Source of the DNA: an uncultured Clostridia bacterium | GTDB taxonomy: Bacteria > Bacillota > Clostridia > TANB77 > CAG-508 | Direction of reading: 5' to 3' | Length of the DNA: 64,000 nucleotides | NCBI GenBank assembly: GCA_934119935.1 | Contig: CAKOSX010000005.1 | Location: 1 to 64,000 of the forward strand | Part shown: positions 26,123 to 34,434 of the stretch, in pieces | Layout of the letters: each line of letters begins with the position of its first letter | Numbering within the stretch: position 1 is the first letter of the stretch | Notes under the pieces: model-generated | Database searches by the model: none | What the model was told of the DNA's origin: nothing | Seen by the model: the letters and a program-made list of their open reading frames with translations, nothing else | Position numbers and translations under genes: made by a program

Positions 26123-26578
26123 TTATTTACTAAAAAATCTTATTATAAATTTCCATACTTTTTTATACCATTTAATATTATTTATTTCTATTAAATCTAA
26201 TTTTTGCTCTTGTTCGGTAGCATCCAAAATAATTTTTTTCTTATTATTCTTAAAAATATTATCAGAATTATATCTTTCTTTCTTTTTTTCTTCTAATTGC
26301 ATTCTATCATAATTTTGTTTAGTAATAATTTTTTCTTTTTGTAATTCTGTAGCCCAATAATCTCTAAATAAAATCGCAATAATTGCTTTTGCAGTTTTTG
26401 ATACATTTTGTTCATCTAAAGTTTTATTTGGATTATATTTAAATATATATTCTTTATTGTGATTTGTTTCGAAAAGCTCTATTTTAGAATTTGGTATTTT
26501 TTCATAATCTTCTTTGGAAATGTATTTTAAAATTTCTAAAACTTCACTATAAGCATTTGCATATTCAACACTTACCAT
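26123..26578 (-). CDS. Hypothetical protein, partner of the GH10-like protein
   Basis: 151 residues, acidic/basic mixed, with a C-terminal amphipathic basic stretch (IKWYKKVWKFIIRFFSK) that could touch a membrane. No known family assigned. AGGAGG overlaps the stop of the large gene upstream (stop 26580, ATG 26578), so the two are tightly coupled. A chaperone, immunity or targeting partner is inference from this coupling. Confidence 0.6.
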   Translation of the reverse strand: MVSVEYANAYSEVLEILKYISKEDYEKIPNSKIELFETNHNKEYIFKYNPNKTLDEQNVSKTAKAIIAILFRDYWATELQKEKIITKQNYDRMQLEEKKKERYNSDNIFKNNKKKIILDATEQEQKLDLIEINNIKWYKKVWKFIIRFFSK

Positions 26579-26579
26579 T

Positions 26580-28943
26580 TTATCCTCCTATAGTTGCTTG
26601 ATTTTCCTTTGTTTTATCTAAATCTCTTTCTTGACTTTCAATTGTTCTTTCAGTTTCATCTATTAAAATAGTATCAGATATTTCATCAATAACTTGTTTT
26701 CCTAATTTTTGTCCATTTGTTAATTGACTATCTTTAAATCTATCTTTACACATCTCTATAAATTCTAAATGAGTAAAAATCTTTTTATAGTCCATTCCAA
26801 ACTCTTGCAACCACTTCTGAATTCTTTCTTTGTTTTCTTCTGTTGTAATTATTCCAACAAATCTGTCATCATCTTCCTTAAAATCAATTGATTGAACTCC
26901 TCCTGGTACTTCAGAGCCAAAATTTTCTAAACCTTTATAAATCTCATCTTTTTTTGGATAAAATGCAAATATAGCTCCATAAGGTCTGGCTGAGTCGATT
27001 CCTGGGTCTGCAAATTCAACAGGAACATGAATATCATATTTATTAGCAACAGCAATTTGTATAGCAAACGATTTGAAATCTACACCTCTTTCTTCAGGTG
27101 TTTTTAGTCCACCAGTCTTTAATATTTCATATATTGCTGCAATATCATTATTCCCGTGAAATACCATAGGAATGCCATCTGGTATAATTTCAGCAACTTG
27201 CTTGCTAAATGACTGACGAATTCTTTTCCTTTCTTCTAAATCTTCTGGAATATCTTCTCTCATATATGAAAGTTGATTTTCTAGCTCATTTATTCTTCTT
27301 TTTATCTTTTCAACTCGACTACCATATGCCTCTGCTTTTCTTGTTTCATTATTCTTTATCGCTTCATCATACATTGTTTTATATTTTGTTAAACTATTTT
27401 TTTGACTTTCTAAAATTTTTCTAACATACATTTTTTTATTTTCAAGCATAATTGTTTGATTCCTTTCTAAGCCAGAGTATAAGCCTGCATACCTTGTTTG
27501 AGCTATCTCTCTTTGCAATCCTTGTTCATAAGTTTTTCTATTAGTTCTTTCTAAATTATGATCTAATGTATCACTTATAGACCAATATGTTATTCCATCT
27601 AACTGTACTCCAGTTTCTTCAATAGCTTTTGAAATTTCATCCATTCTCATTGATTTAAACTCTGCTATACTTCCAATAGTAATACCACTTTTACTTATTT
27701 TACTATTAATAAGTTCTACCAAATCCTGCTCAGAACGTATTTTTCCATTTTCATCAAACATAAATCTTTCTGGTAAACACATATCAAATTCTGTTATTTG
27801 AGTTCTAATTCCTAATTGTTCTAATCTTTTAAAGGCCTCAAAACATTGTCTAATATCATCTGTATTTTGTGTCATCTCAATATGCATCTGTGTACCAATT
27901 GTATCAATTAATCCAGGAGCTAGTCCATTAATTCGAGATAATTGTTCTATTACAACTTGTCTTCTTTCAGGATTTTCCAAAAACGGTTCATTATATACAT
28001 ACGTTACTCCATCTGGTTTGTTTTCTAATGCATACTGAAAAATGCTAACTAATTCTTCGTTGGAAATTCCGTATAATTCTTGCCACATATTTCTGTATGG
28101 TTCATCAAAAGAAATTATCTCATTAAGCAAATCTACAGAACATATTACTCCTTTTCCATTTATCTTATGCTCCTCATTATATTTTGAAATAAAATCTATA
28201 GATTTCTTTACATATTTTTGCAGTTCTCCTAAAACATATTCTTTTTGCTTGCCTATTAAATGTTCTTCCATAGTTTGTTTATCTAATAATGTATGATATC
28301 TTGCATACATTCCATTTTTATAGCAAAAATCTAGACCCCTTTGAGCATAATAAAAATCATATTTTTCCATATTTGGTATATGTTCATCATACATTTTTTT
28401 TGTAACATCATAATATCTTCCTGCTCCTATTAGAAGAGTATTATGATTAGATAAAATATCATTTAATCCGGATAATTCTTCATAAGTTATGCTTGTCATT
28501 TGATCTCTTTCTGTTCCAATAAATCTATGAGCTTTTTCTGTAAAAATATCATAACTTTCAGGGTGTTCTGCTTTTAATTTTTTCTTAATACCTTCATAAC
28601 CATTATTTTGAAATACTGAAATGTATGAATCTACTTCATCAGCAGTAATTCCTGAATGCTTTAATGCTAATTTCAAAACACTTCTTCTGTTTTTAATACT
28701 TTGTTCCATTGATACTAATGTGCTCTTATATTGTTCGACAAGCATTCTTTTTATATCTTCAATATCGTTATCATTCCAACTAGTTAAATCTTCTTCAGAA
28801 ATATTTAACTGTGAACAATTAATTGCAAAATCTTTTAATTCTTCTATATTTTTACATTGAATTATACTTAATAATTCAATAGTTTCTGAATTCAAATAAA
28901 TTCCATTTATTTGACTCTCTAACTTTAATGAAAATTCTTGCAC
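26580..28943 (-). CDS. GH10-like TIM barrel fused to HG-motif C-terminal domain
   Basis: 787 residues, GTG start set by AAGGTG. No signal peptide. Residues about 165-465 resemble a family 10 glycoside hydrolase: MYARYHTLL (RGHTL strand), SVDLLNEIISF with candidate acid Glu275, TQMHIEMTQNTDDI, QITEFDM with candidate nucleophile Glu385 (110 residues on, as in GH10) and ITYWSISD. A coiled coil spans about 495-580. The C-terminal part begins with MVFHGNNDIAAIYEILKTGG and has RPYGAIFAFYP, patterns reminiscent of ADP-ribosyltransferase-like folds, though weakly. An intracellular GH10-like protein is unusual. Function unknown. Confidence 0.6.
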   Translation of the reverse strand: MQEFSLKLESQINGIYLNSETIELLSIIQCKNIEELKDFAINCSQLNISEEDLTSWNDNDIEDIKRMLVEQYKSTLVSMEQSIKNRRSVLKLALKHSGITADEVDSYISVFQNNGYEGIKKKLKAEHPESYDIFTEKAHRFIGTERDQMTSITYEELSGLNDILSNHNTLLIGAGRYYDVTKKMYDEHIPNMEKYDFYYAQRGLDFCYKNGMYARYHTLLDKQTMEEHLIGKQKEYVLGELQKYVKKSIDFISKYNEEHKINGKGVICSVDLLNEIISFDEPYRNMWQELYGISNEELVSIFQYALENKPDGVTYVYNEPFLENPERRQVVIEQLSRINGLAPGLIDTIGTQMHIEMTQNTDDIRQCFEAFKRLEQLGIRTQITEFDMCLPERFMFDENGKIRSEQDLVELINSKISKSGITIGSIAEFKSMRMDEISKAIEETGVQLDGITYWSISDTLDHNLERTNRKTYEQGLQREIAQTRYAGLYSGLERNQTIMLENKKMYVRKILESQKNSLTKYKTMYDEAIKNNETRKAEAYGSRVEKIKRRINELENQLSYMREDIPEDLEERKRIRQSFSKQVAEIIPDGIPMVFHGNNDIAAIYEILKTGGLKTPEERGVDFKSFAIQIAVANKYDIHVPVEFADPGIDSARPYGAIFAFYPKKDEIYKGLENFGSEVPGGVQSIDFKEDDDRFVGIITTEENKERIQKWLQEFGMDYKKIFTHLEFIEMCKDRFKDSQLTNGQKLGKQVIDEISDTILIDETERTIESQERDLDKTKENQATIGG

Positions 28944-29018
28944 TTTTTCACCTTCTATTGTTTAATTCAAAAATATTATATCAATAACTTTTAATTTTTA
29001 CAATGATTTAGAACATTT

Positions 29019-29315
29019 TTAAGTATAATTAATATTGTTAAACAAATATAATGCTACTTTATTTTGCTCTGTTGTTTCCATTTCCATAAGTTTAGCCATT
29101 GCAAACATTACAATCTTATATTTAGCAAAGTTTCTAAGTGTAATTCTATACTCTTCATCAATATCTTTTAGCATAGTATCAAATTTTTCATAATTGTCTT
29201 TAGTATTATATGACCATTTACTTTGACTCATACATATTGCTAGTCTTAATTTATCTTTTATATCCATGTCATTTATCCTATTTATTAAATATTTTATTTT
29301 TTCACTTTCCAACAT
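29019..29315 (-). CDS. Hypothetical 98-residue protein
   Basis: No recognised family, mostly helical. AGGAG lies four bases before the ATG. Third gene in the five-gene island operon, 8 bases after the 29324 gene, and 75 bases before the GH10-like gene. No membrane segment or signal peptide. Confidence 0.5.
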   Translation of the reverse strand: MLESEKIKYLINRINDMDIKDKLRLAICMSQSKWSYNTKDNYEKFDTMLKDIDEEYRITLRNFAKYKIVMFAMAKLMEMETTEQNKVALYLFNNINYT

Positions 29316-29323
29316 TGCACTCC

Positions 29324-29626
29324 TTACTTTAATTCCATATTATTTTTCTTTTTAACATTAGTATTATTAAGTTCATCTGCTGGTTTAATTTTTCTTGATA
29401 TATCATTAACAATTCGATTATCATTGTCATCAAAAATACCATTTTTATATAGGTCATCGCTAACATATTTATACTTTTCATCTTTATCAAATCCAATTTT
29501 ATTTTGGAAGTATTTAATTAACTTATGCCAAAATCCTTTGAATTTTTGTAGCTCTGTTTTAAGCTTTGCTTTTTCAGTTTGTAATTTATTAATAATCTTA
29601 TCTTTAGTAGATAATTCGCTTTTCAA
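29324..29626 (-). CDS. Fragment resembling the C-terminus of a Mob/plasmid recombination protein
   Basis: 100 residues: an N-terminal coiled coil (KDKIINKLQTEKAKLKTEL), then FWHKLIKYFQNKIGFDKDE and YVSDDLYKNGIFDDND. From memory this is the usual tail of clostridial MobV-type relaxases, but the whole relaxase domain is missing. It starts at a TTG overlapping the upstream stop, without a clear ribosome site. Probably a relic of a mobilisation gene that was captured as a small frame. Confidence 0.45.
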   Translation of the reverse strand: MKSELSTKDKIINKLQTEKAKLKTELQKFKGFWHKLIKYFQNKIGFDKDEKYKYVSDDLYKNGIFDDNDNRIVNDISRKIKPADELNNTNVKKKNNMELK

Positions 29627-29868
29627 ACTGATAATTTGATCTTTTTAGATAAATTAGAAATATAAACATCATTTGAATAATTGAAAACTAACAAATTAAT
29701 GTTTTTTACAATTACCTTATGTGGTTCGATATAAGATAAATTGGTCTTTTCAATTTTTCTAATACTACCTTTTATAAAAGTAGGAGTTACTTTTGAAAAC
29801 TCACATATAAATTCTAGTCTTTGCTTTAAACTTTCCTCAAATTGTATTTCCTGTTTAATTATCTTCAT
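29623..29868 (-). CDS. Hypothetical 81-residue basic protein
   Basis: First gene of the island operon. I prefer the ATG at 29868 (AAGGATGG ten bases upstream) to the one at 29880. Sequence is basic with alternating beta-prone segments (EPHKVIVKNINLLVFNYS), no family recognised. It ends in TGA, rare in this window, and overlaps the next frame by 4 bases. Confidence 0.4.
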   Translation of the reverse strand: MKIIKQEIQFEESLKQRLEFICEFSKVTPTFIKGSIRKIEKTNLSYIEPHKVIVKNINLLVFNYSNDVYISNLSKKIKLSV

Positions 29869-29920
29869 TACAGACACCATCCTTTCGTTTGGATGATTTT
29901 TATATTGTTTTTAAACAACA

Positions 29921-29957
29921 AAAAAATCAACCAGATTTATTTTCTGATTGATTTTTG
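29921..29957 (-). terminator. Terminator upstream of the island operon
   Basis: AATCAACCAGA/TCTGATTGATT stem with T-run on the minus strand. It would stop read-through from ssrA and repeat B into the operon. Confidence 0.7.
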
Positions 29958-29994
29958 TATCTATCTGTTTTATTAGTTCGAACAGATACGTCAT

Positions 29995-30079
29995 TGGTGG
30001 AGATGAGGGGAGTTGCCGAGCCGCGTCGGGAAAATTGTCCACTGGACAATTTTCTATTCCTCCTTTTCAACTCCCTAGA
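29995..30079. repeat. 85-bp repeat, copy B, with tmRNA 3'-end sequence
   Basis: The first 21 bases (TGGTGGAGATGAGGGGAGTTG) are identical to the end of ssrA, 136 bases away in the same orientation; the remaining 64 bases match copy A. Probable right-hand attachment relic of the island. Confidence 0.85.
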
Positions 30080-30130
30080 CCAACTATTTTTCAGCCTAGT
30101 TATTTTTTGTCAAAATTCTAATTTTTATTC

Positions 30131-30492
30131 TGGTGGAGATGAGGGGAGTTGAACCCCTGTCCAATATTCTTTCCATATACGTTTCTCCGAGTGCAGTTTG
30201 TTATTTAATTTTCCCTGTAAAATTCATTAACAAACAAACGGATTTTACAAGTAACCATTTGTTTTACCTACTGTTTTAATGGCTAAAACAGTGTTGTTAT
30301 CCTACTAATTGACGCCTTATCTAAGACCGTAGGCCTTCTTAGTAAGACGGGCCGCCTAAGCTTAGGCAGCGTATGCTAATTCTGTATTATCAGCGTTTAT
30401 TTTTATTTCTGCTTTTTTATAGTGGCCGAAGCAGCCATCCACTACTCGCTACATATACTTCTGGGATACTGTCGAAAACCAAATACATCCCC
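30131..30492 (-). ncRNA. ssrA: Transfer-messenger RNA
   Basis: 362 bases, encoded CCA end. The 5' GGGGATG pairs with CATCTCC before the ACCA end to form the tRNA-like acceptor; GGTTCAACTCC is the T-arm. The resume codon GCT at 30394 starts a tag reading ADNTELAYAA, stop TAA at 30364-30362, followed by a GCCTAAGCTTAGGC hairpin. tmRNA with SmpB frees stalled ribosomes and tags the product for proteolysis. The tag ends AYAA rather than the common ALAA. Confidence 0.95.
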
Positions 30493-30611
30493 ATATGTAT
30501 TTATTATACTCTAATTTCACATTAAAGTCCACTATTTTTTTATACTATACATAATTTTCGAAATAATTTACTTTATAGTTAACTGGCACACCATAAAAGT
30601 ACATTTATAAT

Positions 30612-30640
30612 TTGACATAAAGTGGAAAATGTCGTATAAT
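30612..30640 (+). promoter_or_regulatory. Consensus sigma-A promoter
   Basis: TTGACA (30612-30617), 17 bases, TATAAT (30635-30640). The early transcript holds AGGC/GCCT followed by six T (30649-30665), a possible mini-attenuator like that at 24059. Confidence 0.85.
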
Positions 30641-30701
30641 AGGAGTAGAGGCGTTTGCCTTTTTTACACACACAAAAAACATCAGAAAAAGGAGATAGAC
30701 T

Positions 30702-31817
30702 ATGAATCAAAAAGAATTAGTTAATCCTAGCGCCGTTCCGACTCTCAAGTTTCGGAGTAAGTTTTTAAGGTTGTTTGAGACCTTATCCGAGAGCACTCAA
30801 AAGGAGTTGTACTCGATTATCGAGAAATTTGTAAACGAGCAGAATGACGTGTATGCAGCCGACATCCTGTGGAAGATTACTTATAACTGTTTTTGGGGGC
30901 TTAGCATTCTTGGTCTGAAGGTAAAGGATGAAATCTTTAAAGACATCCTTGTTCTTGAGGAGAAATACCGTTCTCCTCACGCAAGGCCGCTCGAGATTCC
31001 TCCTGAACTTGTGACACCACTTAAGAACGAACTTAGGTTTCAGCGGAAAAAATTTCATCCAGATTTTCTAATTGTTCATTTCCCTGAGGAATGTGAACAA
31101 CCTTTCAAGAAGCTTTTGGATGCTTCTGCCGATCCAGTTCTAACATACGTCGCATGTTATCATTGTTACGATGTTTGTTACTTATCCAATGAGCAGGAAG
31201 TTGAAAGAATTCTATTCCTGCTAAAAAGCAAAGTTAAAGAGAACGTATTTGGTGGAATCCGAAGCTTGAAGTTTAGTTACGAACAGGCTCAATATTTCAT
31301 GAAGTTAGCACCTTACATTGCTAACTATCTGGAAGCTCTTTGGCAATCAATTCTTCCAGAAAAAGAACCTGTTTTGAACACCCCGCTTGCAGCTCCGCTC
31401 GAAGCATGGCGTGATTCTCACTCCGAAGCACTATCGTCTGATGAGCTTCCTTTTGATGAAAGCTCTGCCGAAGAAGTTTTTGGCGAGAACAACTCCACAC
31501 AACAACCTGCTATGGATGAAATGCCCGAGGACATTGATGAGTCTCTCCAATCTCAGCTATCTTGCCTAAAATCAGCACTTTCTGTTGATTTAGTGGCAAA
31601 AAGACCTCTGTCTGTGCACAATATTCTTTCAGACAGAGAGCTTTTCCAAAAGCTGTTGGAAAAGGCCTACGATGACTCTTTCAAAAAGTCACTAGGCGAG
31701 TTTGCTCAGATTGTGTATGCTCTAAAAAGCAGGGGCTACGATTACAAAGAGGCAATTGTTGTTTTACCCAGAATCGAAGCAATAATTGGTTCCATGTCTA
31801 TTCTGGAAGGGGCTTAA
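30702..31817 (+). CDS. Orphan hypothetical protein, 371 residues
   Basis: No family recognised. N-terminal half helical with Cys-rich AYVACYHCYDVCYL (about 150-162), a Glu/Ser/Asp-rich linker (about 225-285) and a helical C-terminal part. No signal peptide or membrane segment. Codon use is visibly richer in G and C than neighbours (CTC, GCC, GAG are frequent), pointing to recent acquisition or high expression. AAAGGAG precedes the ATG; it has its own promoter and terminator beside ssrA. Confidence 0.7.
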   Translation: MNQKELVNPSAVPTLKFRSKFLRLFETLSESTQKELYSIIEKFVNEQNDVYAADILWKITYNCFWGLSILGLKVKDEIFKDILVLEEKYRSPHARPLEIPPELVTPLKNELRFQRKKFHPDFLIVHFPEECEQPFKKLLDASADPVLTYVACYHCYDVCYLSNEQEVERILFLLKSKVKENVFGGIRSLKFSYEQAQYFMKLAPYIANYLEALWQSILPEKEPVLNTPLAAPLEAWRDSHSEALSSDELPFDESSAEEVFGENNSTQQPAMDEMPEDIDESLQSQLSCLKSALSVDLVAKRPLSVHNILSDRELFQKLLEKAYDDSFKKSLGEFAQIVYALKSRGYDYKEAIVVLPRIEAIIGSMSILEGA

Positions 31818-31859
31818 GCTTATGATAGCTATCCCCATATCACTTCCTGAGACACCAGG

Positions 31860-31889
31860 AGTGGCAGACTAACTTGTCTGCCACTTTTG
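31860..31889 (+). terminator. Terminator of the orphan gene
   Basis: AGTGGCAGAC/GTCTGCCACT perfect 10-bp stem, TTTT follows. Confidence 0.9.
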
Positions 31890-31969
31890 GTATTTTTATA
31901 ATTTAATTAATTTTTTTTCTTTTAGTATTGCACATTTTGCTATTTTATGCTATTATAATAAAGTCAGTT

Positions 31970-32044
31970 AGGGGTATGGTGTTAGTGGTAGCATGCCGGT
32001 CTCCAAAACCGTTGGGCTGAGTTCGAGTCTTAGTACCCCTGCCA
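31970..32044 (+). tRNA. tRNA-Trp (CCA anticodon)
   Basis: 75 bases with encoded CCA. Acceptor AGGGGTA/TACCCCT, anticodon loop CTCCAAA giving anticodon CCA, T-loop GTTCGAGTC. Upstream TTGCAC and TATTAT 17 bases apart make a plausible promoter. Confidence 0.95.
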
Positions 32045-32183
32045 AAAGCTTAGTAATTTATTACTAGCTTTTATTTTTTTCAAAAATATCTTGTGACTTC
32101 TGATTTGTGTCTTTTTCGTGAAAAGTATGGACAAACTTTGATCAGTATGCTATTATGCTTATTATTAATGAAATGGGGTTTTT

Positions 32184-32609
32184 ATGAAGGATTTAATTAA
32201 AAAAATAATCGACAAATTTTTTACTAAAGAAGTAATTTTATATATTGTTTTTGGAGTTCTTACAACTATCATAAACCTAGTTGTAACCTATATATTGAAC
32301 AATTTTATGCATATTAATGGTGCAATTTCAAGTGCCATAGGAATTATTGCAGCAGTTATAGTTGCATATCTTACAAATAGAAAAATGGTATTTAATTCTG
32401 AGGCAGTCGGTTTTAAGCAAAATTTAAAAGAATTTGGCAAGTTTATTTTAGGCAGAGCGGGTACAATGCTTGTTGAAGAAGGTGGAGTCATTCTGTTTAA
32501 CACAGTATTAAAATTACCTTTGATGCCTGTAAAAATCGCACTAACAATTTTAGTAATAATATTAAACTTTTTTATTAGCAAATTTTTCGCATTTAAAAAA
32601 TCAAAATAA
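32184..32609 (+). CDS. GtrA-family membrane protein
   Basis: 141 residues, four membrane helices, with the family pattern of a first helix FGVLTTIINLVVTY and the basic loop YLTNRKMVF before helix three. GtrA proteins are thought to move lipid-linked sugars across the membrane for wall or surface glycan modification. Stand-alone here, with no glycosyltransferase beside it, so its partner must be elsewhere. Confidence 0.85.
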   Translation: MKDLIKKIIDKFFTKEVILYIVFGVLTTIINLVVTYILNNFMHINGAISSAIGIIAAVIVAYLTNRKMVFNSEAVGFKQNLKEFGKFILGRAGTMLVEEGGVILFNTVLKLPLMPVKIALTILVIILNFFISKFFAFKKSK

Positions 32610-32653
32610 TTCTTACTACTAGTATAGATATTCTCTAAAAAAGGAGGCTTATC

Positions 32654-33145
32654 TTGTCTAGTAGTTTTTTTAAATATTTTATTACATATATATGTGTAAT
32701 ATTGTTTTCTATTGTTTTAATTTTTTTCGTCATTATTCAGTCTGCAAATTCTACTCAGTATGACGGCACATTCGTATGGCCTTTGCAAGACTATTCTTAT
32801 ATAAGTTCATATTTTGGTCATAGGGTCTCTCCCACATCAGGTGCCTCTTCATATCATTCAGGAATTGATATTCCTGCCCCAGAGGGCACTCCAATTTTGT
32901 CAGTCTGCGACGGAACTGTAACTTTTGCAAGTTGGGGTGCCGGCGGCGGATATACTATTGTTGTAGAAAATGGTAACATTAGAGTTTCTTATTGTCATGT
33001 TTCTCCAGCTTTCGTTGTGGCCAAAGGTGATTATGTTGTTGCAGGCAGTGTTATTTCAAATGTTGGTCCCAAAAATGTGTATGGAATTTTAAATAATCCA
33101 TATAAAGATTCTTCCGGTAATCCCACAAATGGTGCTACTACCTGA
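32654..33145 (+). CDS. M23 peptidase interrupted by in-frame TGA
   Basis: 163 codons from a TTG start (AAGGAGG six bases upstream). Signal anchor (about 8-30), then a LytM domain: YFGHRVSP, HSGIDIPAPEGTPI (first zinc His/Asp). It stops at TGA (33143-33145) after PTNGATT, just before the second zinc motif. In the same frame CHLHL and a normal M23 end follow to TAA at 33211. Without read-through the enzyme lacks its HxH and should be inactive. Either a young pseudogene or a recoded UGA. Confidence 0.85.
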   Translation: MSSSFFKYFITYICVILFSIVLIFFVIIQSANSTQYDGTFVWPLQDYSYISSYFGHRVSPTSGASSYHSGIDIPAPEGTPILSVCDGTVTFASWGAGGGYTIVVENGNIRVSYCHVSPAFVVAKGDYVVAGSVISNVGPKNVYGILNNPYKDSSGNPTNGATT

Positions 33146-33211
33146 TGTCATCTTCATTTAACAATAAAAAAAGACGGCATAGCCGTCAATCCTTTAGACT
33201 TTTTTACATAA
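33143..33211 (+). other. Post-TGA continuation of the M23 peptidase
   Basis: Same frame as the gene before it: CHLHLTIKKDGIAVNPLDFF, the HxH zinc motif and final strand of an M23 domain, ending at TAA. It overlaps the terminator of the convergent gene. Confidence 0.8.
33171..33190 (-). terminator. Terminator of the zinc-ribbon gene
   Basis: GACGGC/GCCGTC stem with seven T on the minus strand, about 28 bases after the stop at 33215. Confidence 0.8.
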
Positions 33212-33214
33212 TTT

Positions 33215-33706
33215 CTACATATCATCGTCTTCGTCATTTTTATCTTCTTCTTCATCATCTTCTTCACATTCAACATGATGATGTCCACAAGAAGCACAAC
33301 CACCTGAACAGCAGTCATCTTCTCCGTCCCAATCAAGTTCAATTACATTATGGCATTCTGGACATTCTATTTCTTCTTTTAACTCATCTTCAACATTAGC
33401 TACAAACTCATGATTGCAATATGGGCATACGATTTCAAAATCATACTCCTCATCTTCGTAGATATCTTTTTTTATTAAATCAACTGTTTCTTTTACTTTA
33501 TCTAGTTTCTGCTCAAGTTGATCTTGATATTTTTCTAATTCATCCATTCTATCTGAATTAACACTTGTAACTCTATCTATAATACCCATATATAAAGATG
33601 CAAGTTCTGAAATTTTACTTAAAACATATTTCTTTTCGTTCTCATCAGATATATTTTCTTCAATATCCTTTATAATTTTTGAATATTCTTCACTTAATTT
33701 AGCCAT
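33215..33706 (-). CDS. Zinc-ribbon protein, CD1247-like
   Basis: 163 residues: helical N-terminal half (about 1-80) resembling the CD1247 N-terminal domain, then CPYC...CPEC (about 94-120), a single zinc ribbon, a second Cys/His cluster (CCSGGCASCGHHH) and an acidic tail. Function unknown. It follows efp by 20 bases and probably shares its transcript. Confidence 0.75.
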   Translation of the reverse strand: MAKLSEEYSKIIKDIEENISDENEKKYVLSKISELASLYMGIIDRVTSVNSDRMDELEKYQDQLEQKLDKVKETVDLIKKDIYEDEEYDFEIVCPYCNHEFVANVEDELKEEIECPECHNVIELDWDGEDDCCSGGCASCGHHHVECEEDDEEEDKNDEDDDM

Positions 33707-33725
33707 AATTCTTACCTTTCTAAAA

Positions 33726-34292
33726 TTAAACTCTTTCCATATACTCGCCAGTTCTTGTGTCTATTTTTATAACATCACCGATGTTAACAAACATTGGAAC
33801 TGTAAGTTCATATCCATTTTCTAATGTTGCAGGTTTTCCAGATGTTGTTGTTGTGTTTCCAGCAAATCCTGGTTCTGTATATTTAACTTCTAATTCAACA
33901 AACATTGGTGGCTCTACTGCAAATACACTTCCTTTATATGAAAGCATTGTTACACTCATGTTTTCTTTTATGAATTTTAATGCATCTCCAATTTGTTCTT
34001 TGTTTAAAGGTATTTGCTCATATGTATCATTATCCATGAAGTAGTATAAATCTTCATCATTGTATAAATATTGCATCTCCTTTTTCTCTATTTGAGCTGC
34101 TGGATATTTTTCTGATGGGTTAAATGTTTTTTCTATAACTGCTCCTGATATTACATTCTTTAATTTTGTTCTTACGAATGCTGATCCCTTTCCTGGTTTT
34201 ACATGTTGGAATTCTACTACTCTGAATACATTTCCATCCATTTCAAATGTTGTTCCGTTTCTAAAATCGCCTGCTGAATATACGCTTGCCAT
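33726..34292 (-). CDS. efp: Translation elongation factor P
   Basis: 188 residues, standard length and three-domain layout. The loop HVKPGKGSAFVRTKLKN carries the conserved Lys that is modified in many bacteria. EF-P rescues ribosomes stalled at polyproline. First gene of a pair with the zinc-ribbon protein. Confidence 0.97.
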   Translation of the reverse strand: MASVYSAGDFRNGTTFEMDGNVFRVVEFQHVKPGKGSAFVRTKLKNVISGAVIEKTFNPSEKYPAAQIEKKEMQYLYNDEDLYYFMDNDTYEQIPLNKEQIGDALKFIKENMSVTMLSYKGSVFAVEPPMFVELEVKYTEPGFAGNTTTTSGKPATLENGYELTVPMFVNIGDVIKIDTRTGEYMERV

Positions 34293-34434
34293 TATTATTA
34301 CCCCTTTCTAATTTTTTATTATATTTTTAAATTTTTTTCTCATTAAAATGCGACTATATTATAATACCATATTATAGCTTAAAAATCAAGTGTTGTAGCA
34401 CTTTTTTTCAGTTTTTCAAATTTTCTGGTTTAAC

